Part shown: positions 1 to 13,578 of the stretch, piece after piece | Position numbering within the stretch: the first letter of the stretch is position 1 | Layout: each line of letters opens with the position of its first letter | NCBI GenBank assembly: GCA_034008185.1 | Contig: CM067082.1 | Coordinates: 12,880,984-12,944,983, forward strand | From: Gorsachius magnificus | Taxonomy: Eukaryota > Chordata > Aves > Pelecaniformes > Ardeidae | Direction: 5' to 3' | Length of the DNA stretch: 64,000 nucleotides | Notes under the pieces: model-generated | The model's input: only the letters and a program-made list of their open reading frames with translations | Database searches by the model: none | Told to the model about the DNA's origin: nothing | Program-made: the position numbers and the translations under genes

Positions 1-3000
1 ACAATGGGACATGCAGAATACATTAATCTAAATGTGAGTGCTTTAATGGCATGAAATGTGTTTTGGAAGCTATCTTCGGATAGTAGTAACCTGCACTTGC
101 GAGCAGAAAGCTGCATCCTGTTGATGTCGACCAACTGTGAGGAAATACTGCTGGCTTCTACTTAAAATAGCACTAAAATAGGCTGTATGGCTTCCATGAA
201 AGCGTATCATCCTTGACTTGCTGAGACTGATCGCTTTATGAAGAGTCCAGAGAAAATCCTTGCCTATCTCCAAGGAGCTCAACTTCGGTTCTCCCAAAAT
301 GCCTGTGTGTGCAATGGCCAAATGCCTGATACCAGCTGCCTGCAATCTGACTTGTAACCTCCTGGGAGGCTGTTAGATGGTTAAATGGTTCCTAGTGCCT
401 TTAAATAGAGCAATGCAACGAACAGCGAAACTGTAAAGAGTACAAACTTATAATATTTTAGCAAGAGTAAAACTTTGGTATGTAACCATCTTGTTTGCTT
501 CCTACAGACTAGCAGGACTTAAGTGGTTTAATGTATCCCAGTATTCTTTCTCGTACTGCCTAACTTACTTTCTGAAGATAGCTGTCTGCTCTGTAAAGGG
601 TGGTAAGCATGCTTGGTCCATGCACTTAGAGCAGGGAATTCCATTACCTTTAATTAACTTTCGAAAAGATACTGAAAAAGGAGCTGCACTTGATTAAGAA
701 CATGGCTTTGGGAAAAACAAATACCTGTGGAGCACCTGATTAGAGATAAACAGATTTGGTGCCATGGCTTTATGGAAAATCCAGTTTTGGCAAAATAATT
801 TGCGCTAGGTACCTGTAACTTCAGTGGGACAGGGGAAAAAGGTGTATAAAGCCTGACGGTTCTCATGTGATCAGGTTCTTATAGGTGTGTTTACACCCAA
901 AATAGAGAAAGCACCAGAATAAATAGCACTGGTGTTTATTGCAGACCTGTGTGTTGTTTGGTGTGCTAACACAGCAAGTAATGTAAAATACGAGTGACAG
1001 GGGGGTGAGTATTTATGTAATTTGGTGATTTCTACAATACTGTCCTTGTTCTTCTCCAGCTACTCCGCTTGCTGCATGAGAACCCCACCATATGCTCTAG
1101 CATGTGATATTACTTATTTATTTATTAATTGCCTCCAGACGTTAATTTGGGGACTGACAGTTCTGTGTAGCCATGCTTATGAATGATGTAGATTGTCTTG
1201 ACCAGATTTAGCAAATGGAAATGTTTCTCTACTCCAGTGACTTTAAAACCTTCGTTACAGTACCTGAAAAATATGAGCTTGCTTACCTTCTTCCTGGGGA
1301 ATCACCATGTTGGCTTCTGTGGTCTTCTACGTTATGATTATGGCTTGTCATAAGATATGATGTTCCAAATATAGCCCGATGAGATAAGTGGGATCTCTTC
1401 ATGGAGGTGACATCATTGGAATAAGTGGGAAAATTGTAGCCAAATCCTATCCATTGCGCTTGCCATTTTCTTGTGGCCTCTTTTATGGGAACATTGCAGT
1501 ACTGATCACCCTTACTTTTTTTTTTTTAAAAGAAAACCCTGAGGATTTGGCTCATATGCCACAATTCACCTTAAGGTGGGTTGATACGGGAAAAACTGAC
1601 TTTACTCCTGGTAATTCAGGGTGGTTCTATGTGCAGTGTTTTGTCCTTAAGTTTTTCACTGCAACTGAACGTAGCGTGTAAGGGAACAGTGGGATGGAGT
1701 TGCTTTGCTTGGGTGTAAACCTATAGTGTGATGCCTTCTTCCCCTGCAAGCCGCTGGCTCTGCTTCCCTGGAACTCTTGTGGTCTGTGTTCCTTAATGGC
1801 AGTGGGGACAGTACTGGCTTGGTGAAATCAATATTTGCAGAAGTTCTGAAATACACTGTAAATTCTCTGTATAAACATTTTGGTCTTGTTTTTGTTCTAG
1901 CCCTGATTCTGTTGCCAAATACTATTGTCATCACGGGTCAAAGGAAACGAGGGGCCCAGGCTTCTGCCAGAAATAGCATCTCTTGTTAATGTACAGCGGT
2001 TTGTTGTGTCCATGCTTCTTGCTCCTCAGCGCTCTGGGAGGTGGCTGGTTGTGTTGATTGCTGGGAGGCTGTGGTTTTTTTTTTTTTAATGCTCGCATTG
2101 GATCTGGTTTTGGGAAAAACAGAGTTCACTCCTGGTCATCCGACAAGGGTTTGTATCGGAGGACGGTATTCATGTGATTGCTCTCAATGGAGGAGAGAGA
2201 TACACTGGTAGTTTAAATAATTCATCCCTTTCTTTCAGGCACTTTTTTTCAGGTGTGGTGTGTGTCTTCATTAAATCTTGCATGACTGCCGCGCGATGAG
2301 AGGAAGGCATTCCTGGCATTAGATGCAGAATGCAAACTATTTGGGGTGGTAAGTGACCATGGCTAGATATGGGGCGCTTGTGGCAGCAGCTCTGCCTGCC
2401 CCGTCCCAGTCCCATGGGAAGGGCGAAGCTGGGGAAGGGTTGTGCTGGTTACTTCAACAAACGACAGCAAATAAGCTGTCCTTGCAACAGGGTCGGAAGG
2501 ATTTGAGAAGGATTAGAGTTCGCAATTTAAAAACCACTTTAGGCTTTGTTCTGCCCCTGTAACACTCCATACGCTGCTATATTTGTGTACCCAGCGGATC
2601 AGTCTGTCTCACCCCAGTCTGAGAGGATTCCCTCAAAATGCTCATTTTCTTGTGCTCGTGGCTGACAGGAAGGCCAGGCTGAGGCTGTGTTTTATATTTT
2701 GTTGTGAAGCTGCTGTTTGTGGTTGCTCTTGACTCCTCTCAAGGAGTTCGTTTCCAAAAAAAGGCACTGCCTTTGTGTGCCCCAGTTGGGAGACTTGTTC
2801 CACAGAAACTGGAGTGTTGTGGATGGTGGTGGCAGGTGGAGGAAGGTCATGACTAGCCCCCCAAAAAGAGGAGGGTGCCAAGAAAAACCCCAAACTTCAG
2901 CTTCAGTGGGGAACTGGCAGATGTGCCTGCAAGGTTCGGTTGTGCTCCGTGAGCGTGTGCTGGAGCAGTGAGGTGCTCTAGGGTTTGGAGCTGCTTCCAG

Positions 3001-6000
3001 CTGTGCAGCGATAGCAGGAGAAAGTGTCTCCTGTATTTGAAGATGACTGCACCGAAACGTCCTTGAATTTGTTGGTCTGAAATAGTACTGAGACACGCGG
3101 CGTTACATTAGTAGTGCCTTCACACGACAAACGGGATGAAGCGATGACTTTCGGCACACCCTGAGTACGTCAGTACATTTTCTAATGGGCTTTCACTTCC
3201 CTCAGAGGTTTTCCTTGCCTCTGTCTTCAAAACAAAATCTTGAGAAATTTTTCTGACCCTTGAGAAGGACATAGCCTTTTTTCCTTCTCATGCCCCTCCC
3301 CACGCCCCAAAGGGTGGAAGCAGCGATGCTGCAGGCAGAGGCAAGGGTATTGCCTTGGGGTCAGGCAGCTCCATGTGCAGGACTTTCAGGTGGTGACAGT
3401 TTAACCCTTGGGAGCCCATTGAGCATATGCCCCAACAGCCGTTGCCTATTTACGTCCTACAGCAGCTGCCCTCAGCCCTTGCAGCCACAGCCCTTCCACA
3501 GCACCAGCTGCCGGGGAAGTCGAGGGAGAAAAGGGGGGGTTCATCCTCTGTGTACCCACACACTCCTGTTCCTCCAAACTGCCTGCCTGTGGGTCAGTGG
3601 CCAGCTGGGAGGCTTTGTTGCAGGTTATTAAAAGAATACCGAAATCTGGTGTGCTTGGGAAATGCACAGGCATTTCTGTGAGTGGCCGCTTTAAAACTGA
3701 GGGGAAAATCCAGACGCTTTTTCTATTATAACGGGCTTTTCTGTGAGTGGTGAAAGGGTTTCATTTGCAGGCGAGCGTTCACATTTGCGGAAAAGTTGAT
3801 TTTCATGCTGTGTCTCATGTCCATTTGTCAGCTTCTCCCCTTCTTAAGATGTTTTGCTTGCCCTTTAATCCCTGAAACCCTCTCTGGCCTGGGAACGTAT
3901 CATTTATTTTCTTTTACTTCCTTTTAGCCCCCATCTATCCTTAATGTGGCATTTTATTTTAACCAGATGGGAATTGAGTAGCTGAATCCACCTGTGGACT
4001 GTTCCCATCGCTCCTGGTATTCCCTAGCTCAGTATCAGGGTTGTATGGCTTGGTTTCCGTGTCTGTGGGCAGTATCGTTCCACGGTAAGGACTAAGCAAG
4101 TACCTTCCTCAGCTGAGTCTTCTGACAAACTGGTGAGAGGAAGCCTGGCTTCACTAAATCATGGGAGGATGACCCACCGTGGCAGAGCTTTGATGTGGTG
4201 GTGCACTGGCACAAGGAAGCTATTGAACGCTGAATTATGCCACTGCTGATTGGGATCGGTGAGCCGCCTCCTAATACTCCAATTTGGTCATGGGACAAAA
4301 CCCAGCAGTAAGAGATCTGTATTTCTTCACTGCTGTTTTAAATAACCCAAATGAAAGAGTTTGAGCTTACTGGATACGCAAATCCCTTTGAGCTGGAAAA
4401 GCAGGGCTATGACTAATGCAAGTTTGGGATATTTTTAGTGTTCTTCCTTGAGTTGTTTGCCTGGTCCTCTCTGCGCTTGGTTAGTGCCGTGAAGGTCACA
4501 TAAAGATATTAGACGGTTGTAAAGAGTGCTGAGAGGGCCAGCTGGTCGGGATGGCACTCAACCAGCAACGCTCCTGCTTTTGAGATAGAGAGGTCGGGGA
4601 AGGGCTGAGAAGTACTGGCATGCTGCTTTCAAGATATCAAACCCAGCTTTCTTCACACCTCTAAGCTAGGGAATAGGTATGTGCCAGGAAACAAATCCAG
4701 GCATCAGAAAAGCAACAACGTGGTCAGTTTGTCTGAAAAGGATTAGGAAATAATGTACCATCTGCAACCCAATAGCCAGGATCTCTTATCTCGCATACTT
4801 CCCATTCAGCAGGGAGTAGCAGTACCCTCTCTGTGGATGGGGAGAAGATACGCCATCGCTGAACAGATCAACAAAATGAAATGGCAGGAGGCTCTGCTTA
4901 CTGCCTTAGTAGCTGGACTCCCCTGTAATCAGGTTCCCCGAGCATTTGTTTTTCTGCTTCTTAGCTTTCATCTTGCATTGCAGGTGTTGAAATTGCTGTT
5001 GGTGGAGGGTGAAATTAATCCATCCCAAGGACTGCTGCTGTCGTTACACAATGCTGCTGTTTAGATGACACTGGGAACTAAATTGTGTGATAACCTCTTA
5101 TCAAAAGACTTACTGAGGGGATCAGGACTGAAGGGAAAGTATGCAACTGAAGCCATCTAAGACTGAGCATCTCTCAGGAGAAGCCTTTGGGAAAAGTGGG
5201 GAGAAAAGTTGGAAAAAATGAATAAAATTTGTCAGCCAAAACGACAGTTTATTTTCTTTATTTTTTGCATAACTGGAAGGAAAGGATACTCTTGGGAGCA
5301 AATAAGAATACAAATAATAAACTTATTTTTCTCTCTGTATACTAGATATTGAATGAAATATGCTGGACCGCCTTCAAAGTACATATTTGCAAGAACCATG
5401 AGTAAATTGTCCTAATTTACCTTGCAGAGCAGAGTCGTTCTCGTTATGTCCTCCTGCCTTGAATTGCCTCATGCAAGAGACGTTCAGCAGAAGCAGGCCT
5501 CGACTCCAGCTATTCCCTCTGCTTCCCCTCCTTGTTCGCTCTTCTCTCTGTTTACCCACGTTCTCTTGAGGGATGAGAGATGCCTTTCATTTTTTTGGAA
5601 ACTTCTGGCTGTGCCGTTGAGTCTGTGGTTTCCTGAGGAATGGTTGCATGAGTTTCTGAACAGCTGCTCAGGGCAGACCCGGGCTGATGGCACACGAGCC
5701 TTAAATCTCTTTCCATTACAGTAACGGAGTTTCCCCCGGAGGCAGGACAGCTATCTGTCTAATGGAATGACACATTTTTCAGCGCTGTCAGTCCTTAAGT
5801 ATCAAATAAGTAAATTAATAGAGGGCAGGTGAGCGTTTCTTCAGAAGAAAGTTTAATGTCACGTAGCTGTTTGATGCATTGCCTCTGGCGTAACTGCCTT
5901 GTCATAAAACCTGACATCATTTGTTCAGTTGTCTCTCATAATTAGAATTATTTGCTGCTTTTCAGGTTTGTTAATTATAAGTGATGTTACATGTAGTCTG

Positions 6001-9000
6001 ATACGAGCTAGAATTACGATGTTCAGACTGACTGCACAGAAAGAAAGCGCATTTCACTAGCAGACGGTGCAGCCTTCGTCAATGCACCCGTCTGTTGATT
6101 GACGAATAGCTGAAGGAATGACTTATTAGGATTGCTCTAGCTCCAGCTTCCAGTACAAATGGGTCTTTTTGAGTAGTGTAACACTGCCCCAGGAGCCTTT
6201 CATCAAAAGACTTGAATGGGCTTTCTGCTCTGTAGATGCTGCCTTAATCCAGTGATGCAGGTGTGAAACCACGCTGCAGGCTGAGAAGCGGTAGTGTTGG
6301 GTGGAGGCTGATTTAGCTAAGCTGCAGTTGCTTGCCCTGTTGTGGAGCATGAACCTGTAACCTTTGAAGCACTTTCTCCCAACGAAGCTTTTTATTCCAA
6401 AACCAAAAAGGCAACAATGAAAGCCATGCAGCTTTCCCCCACTGTAACAAACAGTTTGGGGTAACAGTGTGAATCAGCTGTTAATACGGTATCTCCCTAA
6501 AATGCTGTCAGTTGAATAGGAAAAAGTGGGTTACAAAATCAGATGTCCAATAAATTGATCCCTAGACAGCACTAGGGGCTCTTAGCAGCTCATGCAATGA
6601 GATAACTGCTGACTGCAGTTGAGGGTGAATGCAGGTAAACCTCTTCTGCTGTAGCTTGCTGCAGGGTAGATGGCTTATAAGAGCATAGATGCAACAGTGT
6701 GAAATGTAGGTTCACAGCAGTTCACGCGGTTGCCGTCTTGAGAAAGGTTTTCAAAGCAAGCTTGGTTGTGGGACAGGGATTTGTAGTGTTAGTTGCTTCT
6801 CCCCTCTGCTTGTTAAACCACAAATTCTGAAGAGCTCTGAGAAAATCCAGAGGGGGAAATTTTGTTAATTCAAGTTGCCCCTTTTGGAAAAACTCAGTGT
6901 GTTGAGCAGATAGCTGTCTATATTTCATGGCAAACCTTCATCCCACCCGCTTTTGCCCCGCCACCCCACAACCGCAAACTTCAAGTAAATGCTTCAGTGT
7001 AAAATGGAGTCCTGTGCATCCCGTTGAACCCAATGTTCTACTACTGTGTGTGCCCTTAGCCTTCAGCCTGCTTTATCTAGACTGCCCAACTGCTTCTGTG
7101 GTGATGCTGTTATTGCATGTTATTTTCTAGAAAATAAGTATCAGATACTTTTCCCCATCTTTAAGTAGGTCAGATGTTAATCTAATTGATTAGCTTTGTA
7201 GCTAGTCAATTAAATTGATTTACTCATGTAAAGGCAGCATATTTTACCCGCTGTATAACTCTCTGTGTAGTTCTATATAGAGGAATTGCAAAAAGCTTTG
7301 GTGGGCAGAACCTCAAGGGGAAAACCCGAAGTGGCCAAAGCCAAATAGGGAAGGCATTGCAAAAGCAGCTGAACACTGAGGTATTTTTTTAAAAACAAGT
7401 TCAAAGATGGTTTTGCCTGAAATTTCAGGCTATTACCTCATAAGTATCTTCATCAGATGGTGATAATTCAGGGGTGTTATAAGACAGTTAATTTGCTGGA
7501 AACTAAACCATGAAGTGCCCCTCTGTTTTGACAAAGGAATTGCTGCATGATAATATTTGAGATTCGAGTTTCTTTGGGGAGTTAAGCAGCCACTGCATTT
7601 TCATACTGGAAATACGAAGTAGCTGTAAGAGCTTGTTTGTGTTGTTGAGGAATGCACAGTGTGTTATGGACGATCATTCAAAAGCTGCCATGAATTATCC
7701 ATGGAAAAGTGCCCTCAGATAGGAGCCCCTTGATGGTTGGTTAGTATAATTAATATAAACATCTCGCCGCAGCTTTACATTTTGGTTTAGCAACTCCTCA
7801 ATTTGAGAAGAGTCTTGGGACTGCCTGGATTTCAATTATCTCCCCGATGCTGGAGGTAGGGTTTTAACTTGATATTAATTATGTTCCTCAAGGGAAATCC
7901 AGATGGCAAGCAATGGTTAGCGTTGTGCAGACAGAGTAGCTTGCCCCATAGTAAATCTACCTTTAAGGAGTTAAAAGTGCTATGCTAGTTGGTTGCTACT
8001 TGGTTTTAGAGAAGACTTTTTTTGTAAGGCCTTTTTTTGTGGCATGCTAAAAATACAGTGTGTTAGTGGGCTTGTATTCAAATAATTTATTCCACATTTT
8101 GCATTTTTTTTGTGAATCTTATGAAATATTTGATTAAAAAGAATACCAGCATTCTTGAGGAGAAAACCTAAAAATGTGAACTGAATGTGCTGTAAATGCT
8201 AGAAAACTAAAAGCTTGGTTTCTTAAATTGTAGTGCCTTTTTACCACTGACGTTGGCTGTGCTGCAGTCATGGTAGGCAGATAAGCCTTTGCTGTAAAAA
8301 TGATGGAATTAAGCAAGGTTGAGCCTTCAGCCGGTGCCCTCTTTTTAGGTCTGCAGATGCAGCACCCGGGAGCTGCCATGTAACGAACCCATTGGGCATT
8401 GCTGTCCAGAATCATGTTTGCTTTGGAGAAGGACCAGGTAGAAGGTGGAGGGGGATTTGAGGACAGAGGAGACAGAGCCCATTCATCTAATAAACAGAGG
8501 CAGCAGCTTCAGCCAGGCCCATGGCCATAGATTAAATCGCGGGGGTCATCTTGCAATCGGTAGCATTCCCAATCTAACAGTGCTCATTTGTCCAAGATAT
8601 CCCAGTACGCTATTTAGTGATGCTGTGAATTACTGCTGTTTTCTGTTCATGGGGAAAGAAGCGATGCTGGAGTGGCAACCTGGAAGATACAGACGCCCTT
8701 GGTACTAATGTGTGGGGAGGCACGGAGGGATGGCTGCACTGAAGCTGCTCTTTCATAGCAGGGAGCGTGTGAGGGTGGAATAAAGGGAGGCAAGCAGTGC
8801 CTGGCAGTTTGGAGTTAATGTGAAGGATCCGTGGGTTTTTTTCAGTCAATGCACTCTCCTCCCAATTTTCTTACAGAATTTCACAATTACCAATATTTCA
8901 GCTTTGGCTTCTACAACTAATTCTGCAGTTTCTGGAGGCAAATGTGCTGAATTTTGTTGCTGTTTTTTGCTTTAACAGGTAGCATGGCACATGGTCCTTC

Positions 9001-10371
9001 ATGTTGAGTAGTTCCTCAGTGTTCAAAACATGGGGAATATGGGTAAGGCTCAGCTCTCTTTATGAACAGCAAAGCATACACCCTTCTGAGAAACATCCTT
9101 ATGCTATAAATGCCTTTGCTTTTGCAACCTGCTGGAATACGGGTGGGTATTGATACCTTTTTAATAGATGGAGCAAATCAGCTTAGTCTGCTGGCTTTAT
9201 GGCCTTTTTTTAAGAGGGGAAATTGAGTTGGTGTTACCATGACCAGGTTTTCATGCAAAGCTTCCATTTGCAAAGCAGTTTCTCACTGTACTTTATCAGC
9301 TGGGGCCAGATCTTATTAAAACCCAAACAGTAGCCAGCTCTGACTATTAGCTTAATGGTTTAATATCAGCTTCTCCATAAAGTAGAAGCAGCAGGTTATT
9401 TAAAACATGTAGGTCAGATTGGCCTGATGTTTTCCAGTGAGATTATGTAAAGACGTTATTATTAAAACTCTCAAATACAGTAGATGCACCTCGTGCAGGA
9501 CATTTTTTTTTGTTCCCCTTTTCTTTTTGAGGTCCAGTAGCAAAGTAAACAGATTTTTAGTCTTTGCTTCCAAATGTGATATTAACACCACAGTGTTTCC
9601 GCTGACTCTTTTTCAATGGTATTCCTAATGTAAATACTCCACTACAAGTTTAAAATGAAAATGTTTTCCTGTGAGAAATCCCATACTCCTCCTTCTTCAA
9701 GAGGGCTGCAGTATAAAACAAAATGGAAAATGAATGCTAAGTAGCCAGCCCATCCTCAGTGTTTGGTTATCAAAGCTAGTAGCTGCAGAAAGTAAATTAT
9801 TTAAATGACCTGTGTTTTTAATTCACTATTTCTTCAGGGGTATTACTTGTAATTTAAGGTCCTGGGTTATTTTTTTTGTTGTTCTAAGGACAGTTTACTA
9901 TGTAACATACCTCCTGCATTATGGAAAAACTAGACTTTGTTGTAACTACAAGTAGATGTTTATGTACACTTAGGGCTGTTTGCTGTAAAACTCCAAAAGG
10001 ATCCTTAAATATTTAGGGCAGCCTGTTTCCCGAGATGGTAAAATCCTTAGGTGCCTTCTGTAGGAAGTAAGGAAAAGGGCAGTATTTACATACAGAGAGG
10101 AGACAGCTGCTCAGCTGCAGGAACCCAGCGCTGCAGAAAAGGTACCATTAACAGTCTGTTGTAAACTTTGGTGTTCAAAGAGCAACAATAAAATTACCAC
10201 TTAGCACTGAAACTCAAGCAAGTTTTTCTAAAATCAATCTCCTTACTTAGTTGCTGTTAATTGTTTGCTAGTTGGTGTGACAGCTTTTTGGGGGAGCAGC
10301 AAGCCACTGCATTCTGGAAAAAGCTTGGTATGTTCTTGCCGTTTTAACTGGCTGGGTTTAATATTATCAGT
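1..10371. other. Intronic stretch with no recognised gene or repeat family
   Basis: Only short homopolymer runs are seen (T runs near 1518 and 2079, and near 9507), plus the AT-rich imperfect palindrome at 7183-7212 listed separately. Open reading frames here are at most 134 codons, occur on both strands and resemble no family I know. No tRNA, rRNA or CR1 sequence was recognised. Confidence 0.6.
7183..7212. promoter_or_regulatory. AT-rich imperfect palindrome with homeodomain-type cores
   Basis: Arms at 7183-7195 and 7200-7212 pair over 13 positions with one mismatch (a G-T wobble) across a 4-nt loop. The arms carry taattgatta-like cores, the type of site bound by homeodomain proteins, and another attgatt follows at 7214-7220. 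A regulatory role is inference; such AT-rich palindromes also occur by chance. Confidence 0.25.
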
Positions 10372-10957
10372 TGTTGTAGTTTAACCCCATGCAGCAACTC
10401 AGCCCCACACAGCCGCTCGTTTACTCCCCCACGGTGGGATGGGGGAGAGAATCGGAAGGGTAGAAGTAAGAAAACTCATGGGTTGAGATAAAGACAGTTC
10501 AGTAGGGAAAGCAAAAGCTGTGCATGCAAGCAAAACAAGGAATTCATTCACTGCTTCCCATGGGCAGGCAGGTGCTCAGCCATCCCTAGGAAAGCAGGGC
10601 TCCATCATGCATAATGTGAATAACTTGGGAAGACAAATGTCATCACTCAAACATCCCCCCTCCTTCTTCTCCCCGCTCTATGTGCTGAGCATGACATCCT
10701 ATAGTGTGGGATATCCCTGTGGTCAGTTGGGGTCAGCTGTCCCAGCTGTGTCCCCTCCCAGCTTCTTGTGCCCCCCCCAGCCTCCTCGCTGGTGGGGTGA
10801 GGTGAGGAGCAGAAGAGGCCTTGACTCTGTGTAAGCGCTGCTCAGCAGTAAGGGAGACATCCCTGGGTTATCACCACTATTTCCAGCACAAATCCAAACC
10901 ATAGCCCCATACTGGCTACTGCGAAGAAAACTAACTATCCCAGACAAAACCAGCACA
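10372..10957 (-). mobile_element. Solo LTR of an avian endogenous retrovirus, antisense to MTSS1
   Basis: Read on the minus strand, the element starts tgtgctggttttgtctggga and ends with ctacaaca, so it has TG...CA ends over about 586 bp. I recognise it as a very common bird LTR. Recognisable parts on the minus strand include the stretch matching the GGGGACACAGCTGGGACAGC segment of the LTR, a decayed TATA-box area near 10675-10690, and the end containing ctttatctcaacccatgagt. No gag, pol or env sequence flanks it, so it is a solo LTR left by recombination between two LTRs. I do not see a clear target-site duplication. Point changes and missing segments suggest it is not young. The exact family name needs a repeat-library search. 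Confidence 0.85.
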
Positions 10958-13519
10958 CCACTTCACAAAGCAAGGGTGGGGAAAATAGATTTTGGTGTGA
11001 CTCTGTGAGGATGGAGACAGGTAACGGTGAATTTTATTAATCCAAGCAAATGACAGTTGTTACAGTCTGCATAGGCAGGTTCAAAATACATAGACCATTT
11101 AAAAAATAATGCTTAAGATTCACAGAAATAAAGACTTTTTCTGTGAGAGAGGAGTGATGGAAAACTGCAGCACCCTCGGAGGAAGGAAACAGATGGCAGG
11201 AAGAGCTTCCAGATACTTGACAAGCTGCAACAGACTTAAATGCAGGCAGTGATAAATGGGTACGAGTTTGGGTTTTGCTGTAGCTATTGTGATTTAGTCT
11301 TGATAAAATGCCTGATGTGCTGTATGTTAGCAGTACCAAAGTTTTACGTCCTCTCTGCTTTGGTGGTCCTTATGTAGCTGCTGTGGCCACTGGGGCACTA
11401 TGAATCGGAATGAAGATCCAGACACTTCTATGAAAAAAGAAGTTTCTACATCTGACTAATAGCAGGACTTGAGTTAACAGCAAGTGAGAAGTGAAACTGA
11501 ATTTAATTCCTTTGTCTAGGTTATTCAAGGCTGTGTGGCAAAAATGGCCTTGTGAGGCTGATAATTAAAAAAAAATCATGCATGTGAATGAATCATCACT
11601 TTCATCAAGTGAAAAGATATGGATGCTGGGATCTCCCATCTTGGGATTTTTATTGGGGATAGAAGTGGGTAGCAGTTGGTATTTTATATACCTCACCCAG
11701 ACTGCTGGGAACAGTAGAGAGCAGGCTGCTGCACAGTCAGTGCCCTTCCTGTAAACACAGTGCCGAATTTCACATTATTGACTGCAATAGATAATAGACT
11801 AATGTATACTGAGGAAACCCTATAGCTTCTGATAGGAGCTACCAAGCTAGGCTTCTGTGAGGCTGTCAGAACCAGTGCAATTACCTTTTTAGATATGGGT
11901 AGGGCACAGCTGATTCTTCTTCCTGGGATCAGCCAGCCGTTGTGCAAGACCACGGCTATGCTGCAATGTAAGGCTAAAACCTTCAAGTCTCAGCACGAGG
12001 GTGCAACTCCACAGGGTTATTTAGGCATGTGATTTCCCACTGCTTAAAGCCTCTAATACTTAACAAAGTTTCCTCCTAGGAGTTTGCAAAGTGTTTTTGT
12101 GGGGCAGTTTAGCCTTTTTACCCCAGGTGCTGTTTGCTCCTCCACTAAATGGTCTTCTAGCCTGTCAGACCTTCTGTATGAGTTTTGCTTTCAACCATGA
12201 GGTAGAGTGTAGTGTTACTCAAAATTGGCTTGAGAAGGAGCTGCTTTATTTCCAGGCGAGGCGGAGCGTGGGCAGGGAGCTATGCAGGCTGCGTACGTGA
12301 CGGAGGACAGCTAAGTAAGCAGGTACTTACCATGAGCAAGCAGTTGAAGGAATGCAGACTGGGACAAATGACTGTGGGGTAATCTGTAGAGCAGGAAAAG
12401 CAATTAAGTTGAAAAGTATCTGCCTGGGCTCAGGAGCCTGTGTGTTCTTACGGTCCTGGTTTTTGCTGTTATCTGCATAGCTTCTGAATAATGGTCCAGT
12501 GCTGCCTGAAGTGATTGGGTTTCACATCCACTACTTAACTGTGTGCAACCAAAACTTCTTGACTTACAGTGTTTGGGCTGAGGCAAAGCCAAGGTATGTA
12601 TGGATGCGAGACTCTGCCTCAAGTTCTGGAAGTTAATTCTAGAAAATGTGGCCAGAAGGGACTTGAAGCCAGAGTCCCTTGCGAACTGTTAAAATTGAAA
12701 CCATCTGGATGAGATTTTGTTAGTCCCATGCAGAGTACCCAGACCCTACTCAGCACAAGGAGTGGCATAGAACAGCCCATAGGGAAGCTGTTTGGGACAG
12801 CCTGGTCCTGGACCACTTAAGCCTGTAAGCATCACAGATAGTTAAGTGTGAATATGATGGCCTCCTTGAAGCTGAGAAAAAAGCCCTATGACATTGCTCC
12901 TCTTTTGCAAAGTCTCAATTAATGGAGAAAGTTAAATGGCTGTGTCCTCACTTGACTTGCTGATGTAATATTAGACTGGACTGCAGGAAGAATCTGATAG
13001 AGCAACCTTGATGATACCAGTGATCTGCCACTGAGACAAGTCACATTTAGCATCTGATTGAAAAGGTCATGAGATAAGGTTTGGTTATCTGCAATCTGCC
13101 CTATTGCTTGCTGCTTCTCTTGCAGTGACTGTATTTAATTTTAGTCTGAAGTGATTGTGTCCTGTAGCAAAATAACTTCACAAAATTTTGTGCTATATTC
13201 AGCATGCTCTTAAAGCAGCATTTTTGGGTGATGGGTTACTTCAGCCAGAGCTGGCTGTTCAAATGCATAGCTTTTGCATTTTGGCTTGGAAATGCAATGA
13301 CAGTGCTTCAAGATTGAGTTGCTTTCATTATGCATGTCTTAATTTGAATGGCTCATGTTCGGTGACTCCAAGGGCTCCGTGCAGAAGAGGGCTCTGTTCT
13401 GTCTGTGCAGTGTCTGCATAGGCAAATGGAGATGCTTAAGTGTGTGGCAGCAGTTCGCATGGAGCTGAGGATGATGGAATGCGTTTTGTTCAGAGGAAAT
13501 ACTAATAAGGGTGCCTCAG

Positions 13520-13578
13520 TTGCTCTTTTATTAATGTCTTGATAGTTGGATTGCTCTTTTATTAATGTCTTCATAGTT
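13520..13578 (+). repeat. 31-bp tandem duplication
   Basis: The unit beginning ttgctcttttattaatgtct at 13520 is repeated from 13551, with one G-to-C difference before the second copy diverges after about 28 bases. It is probably a replication-slippage duplication. Confidence 0.9.
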
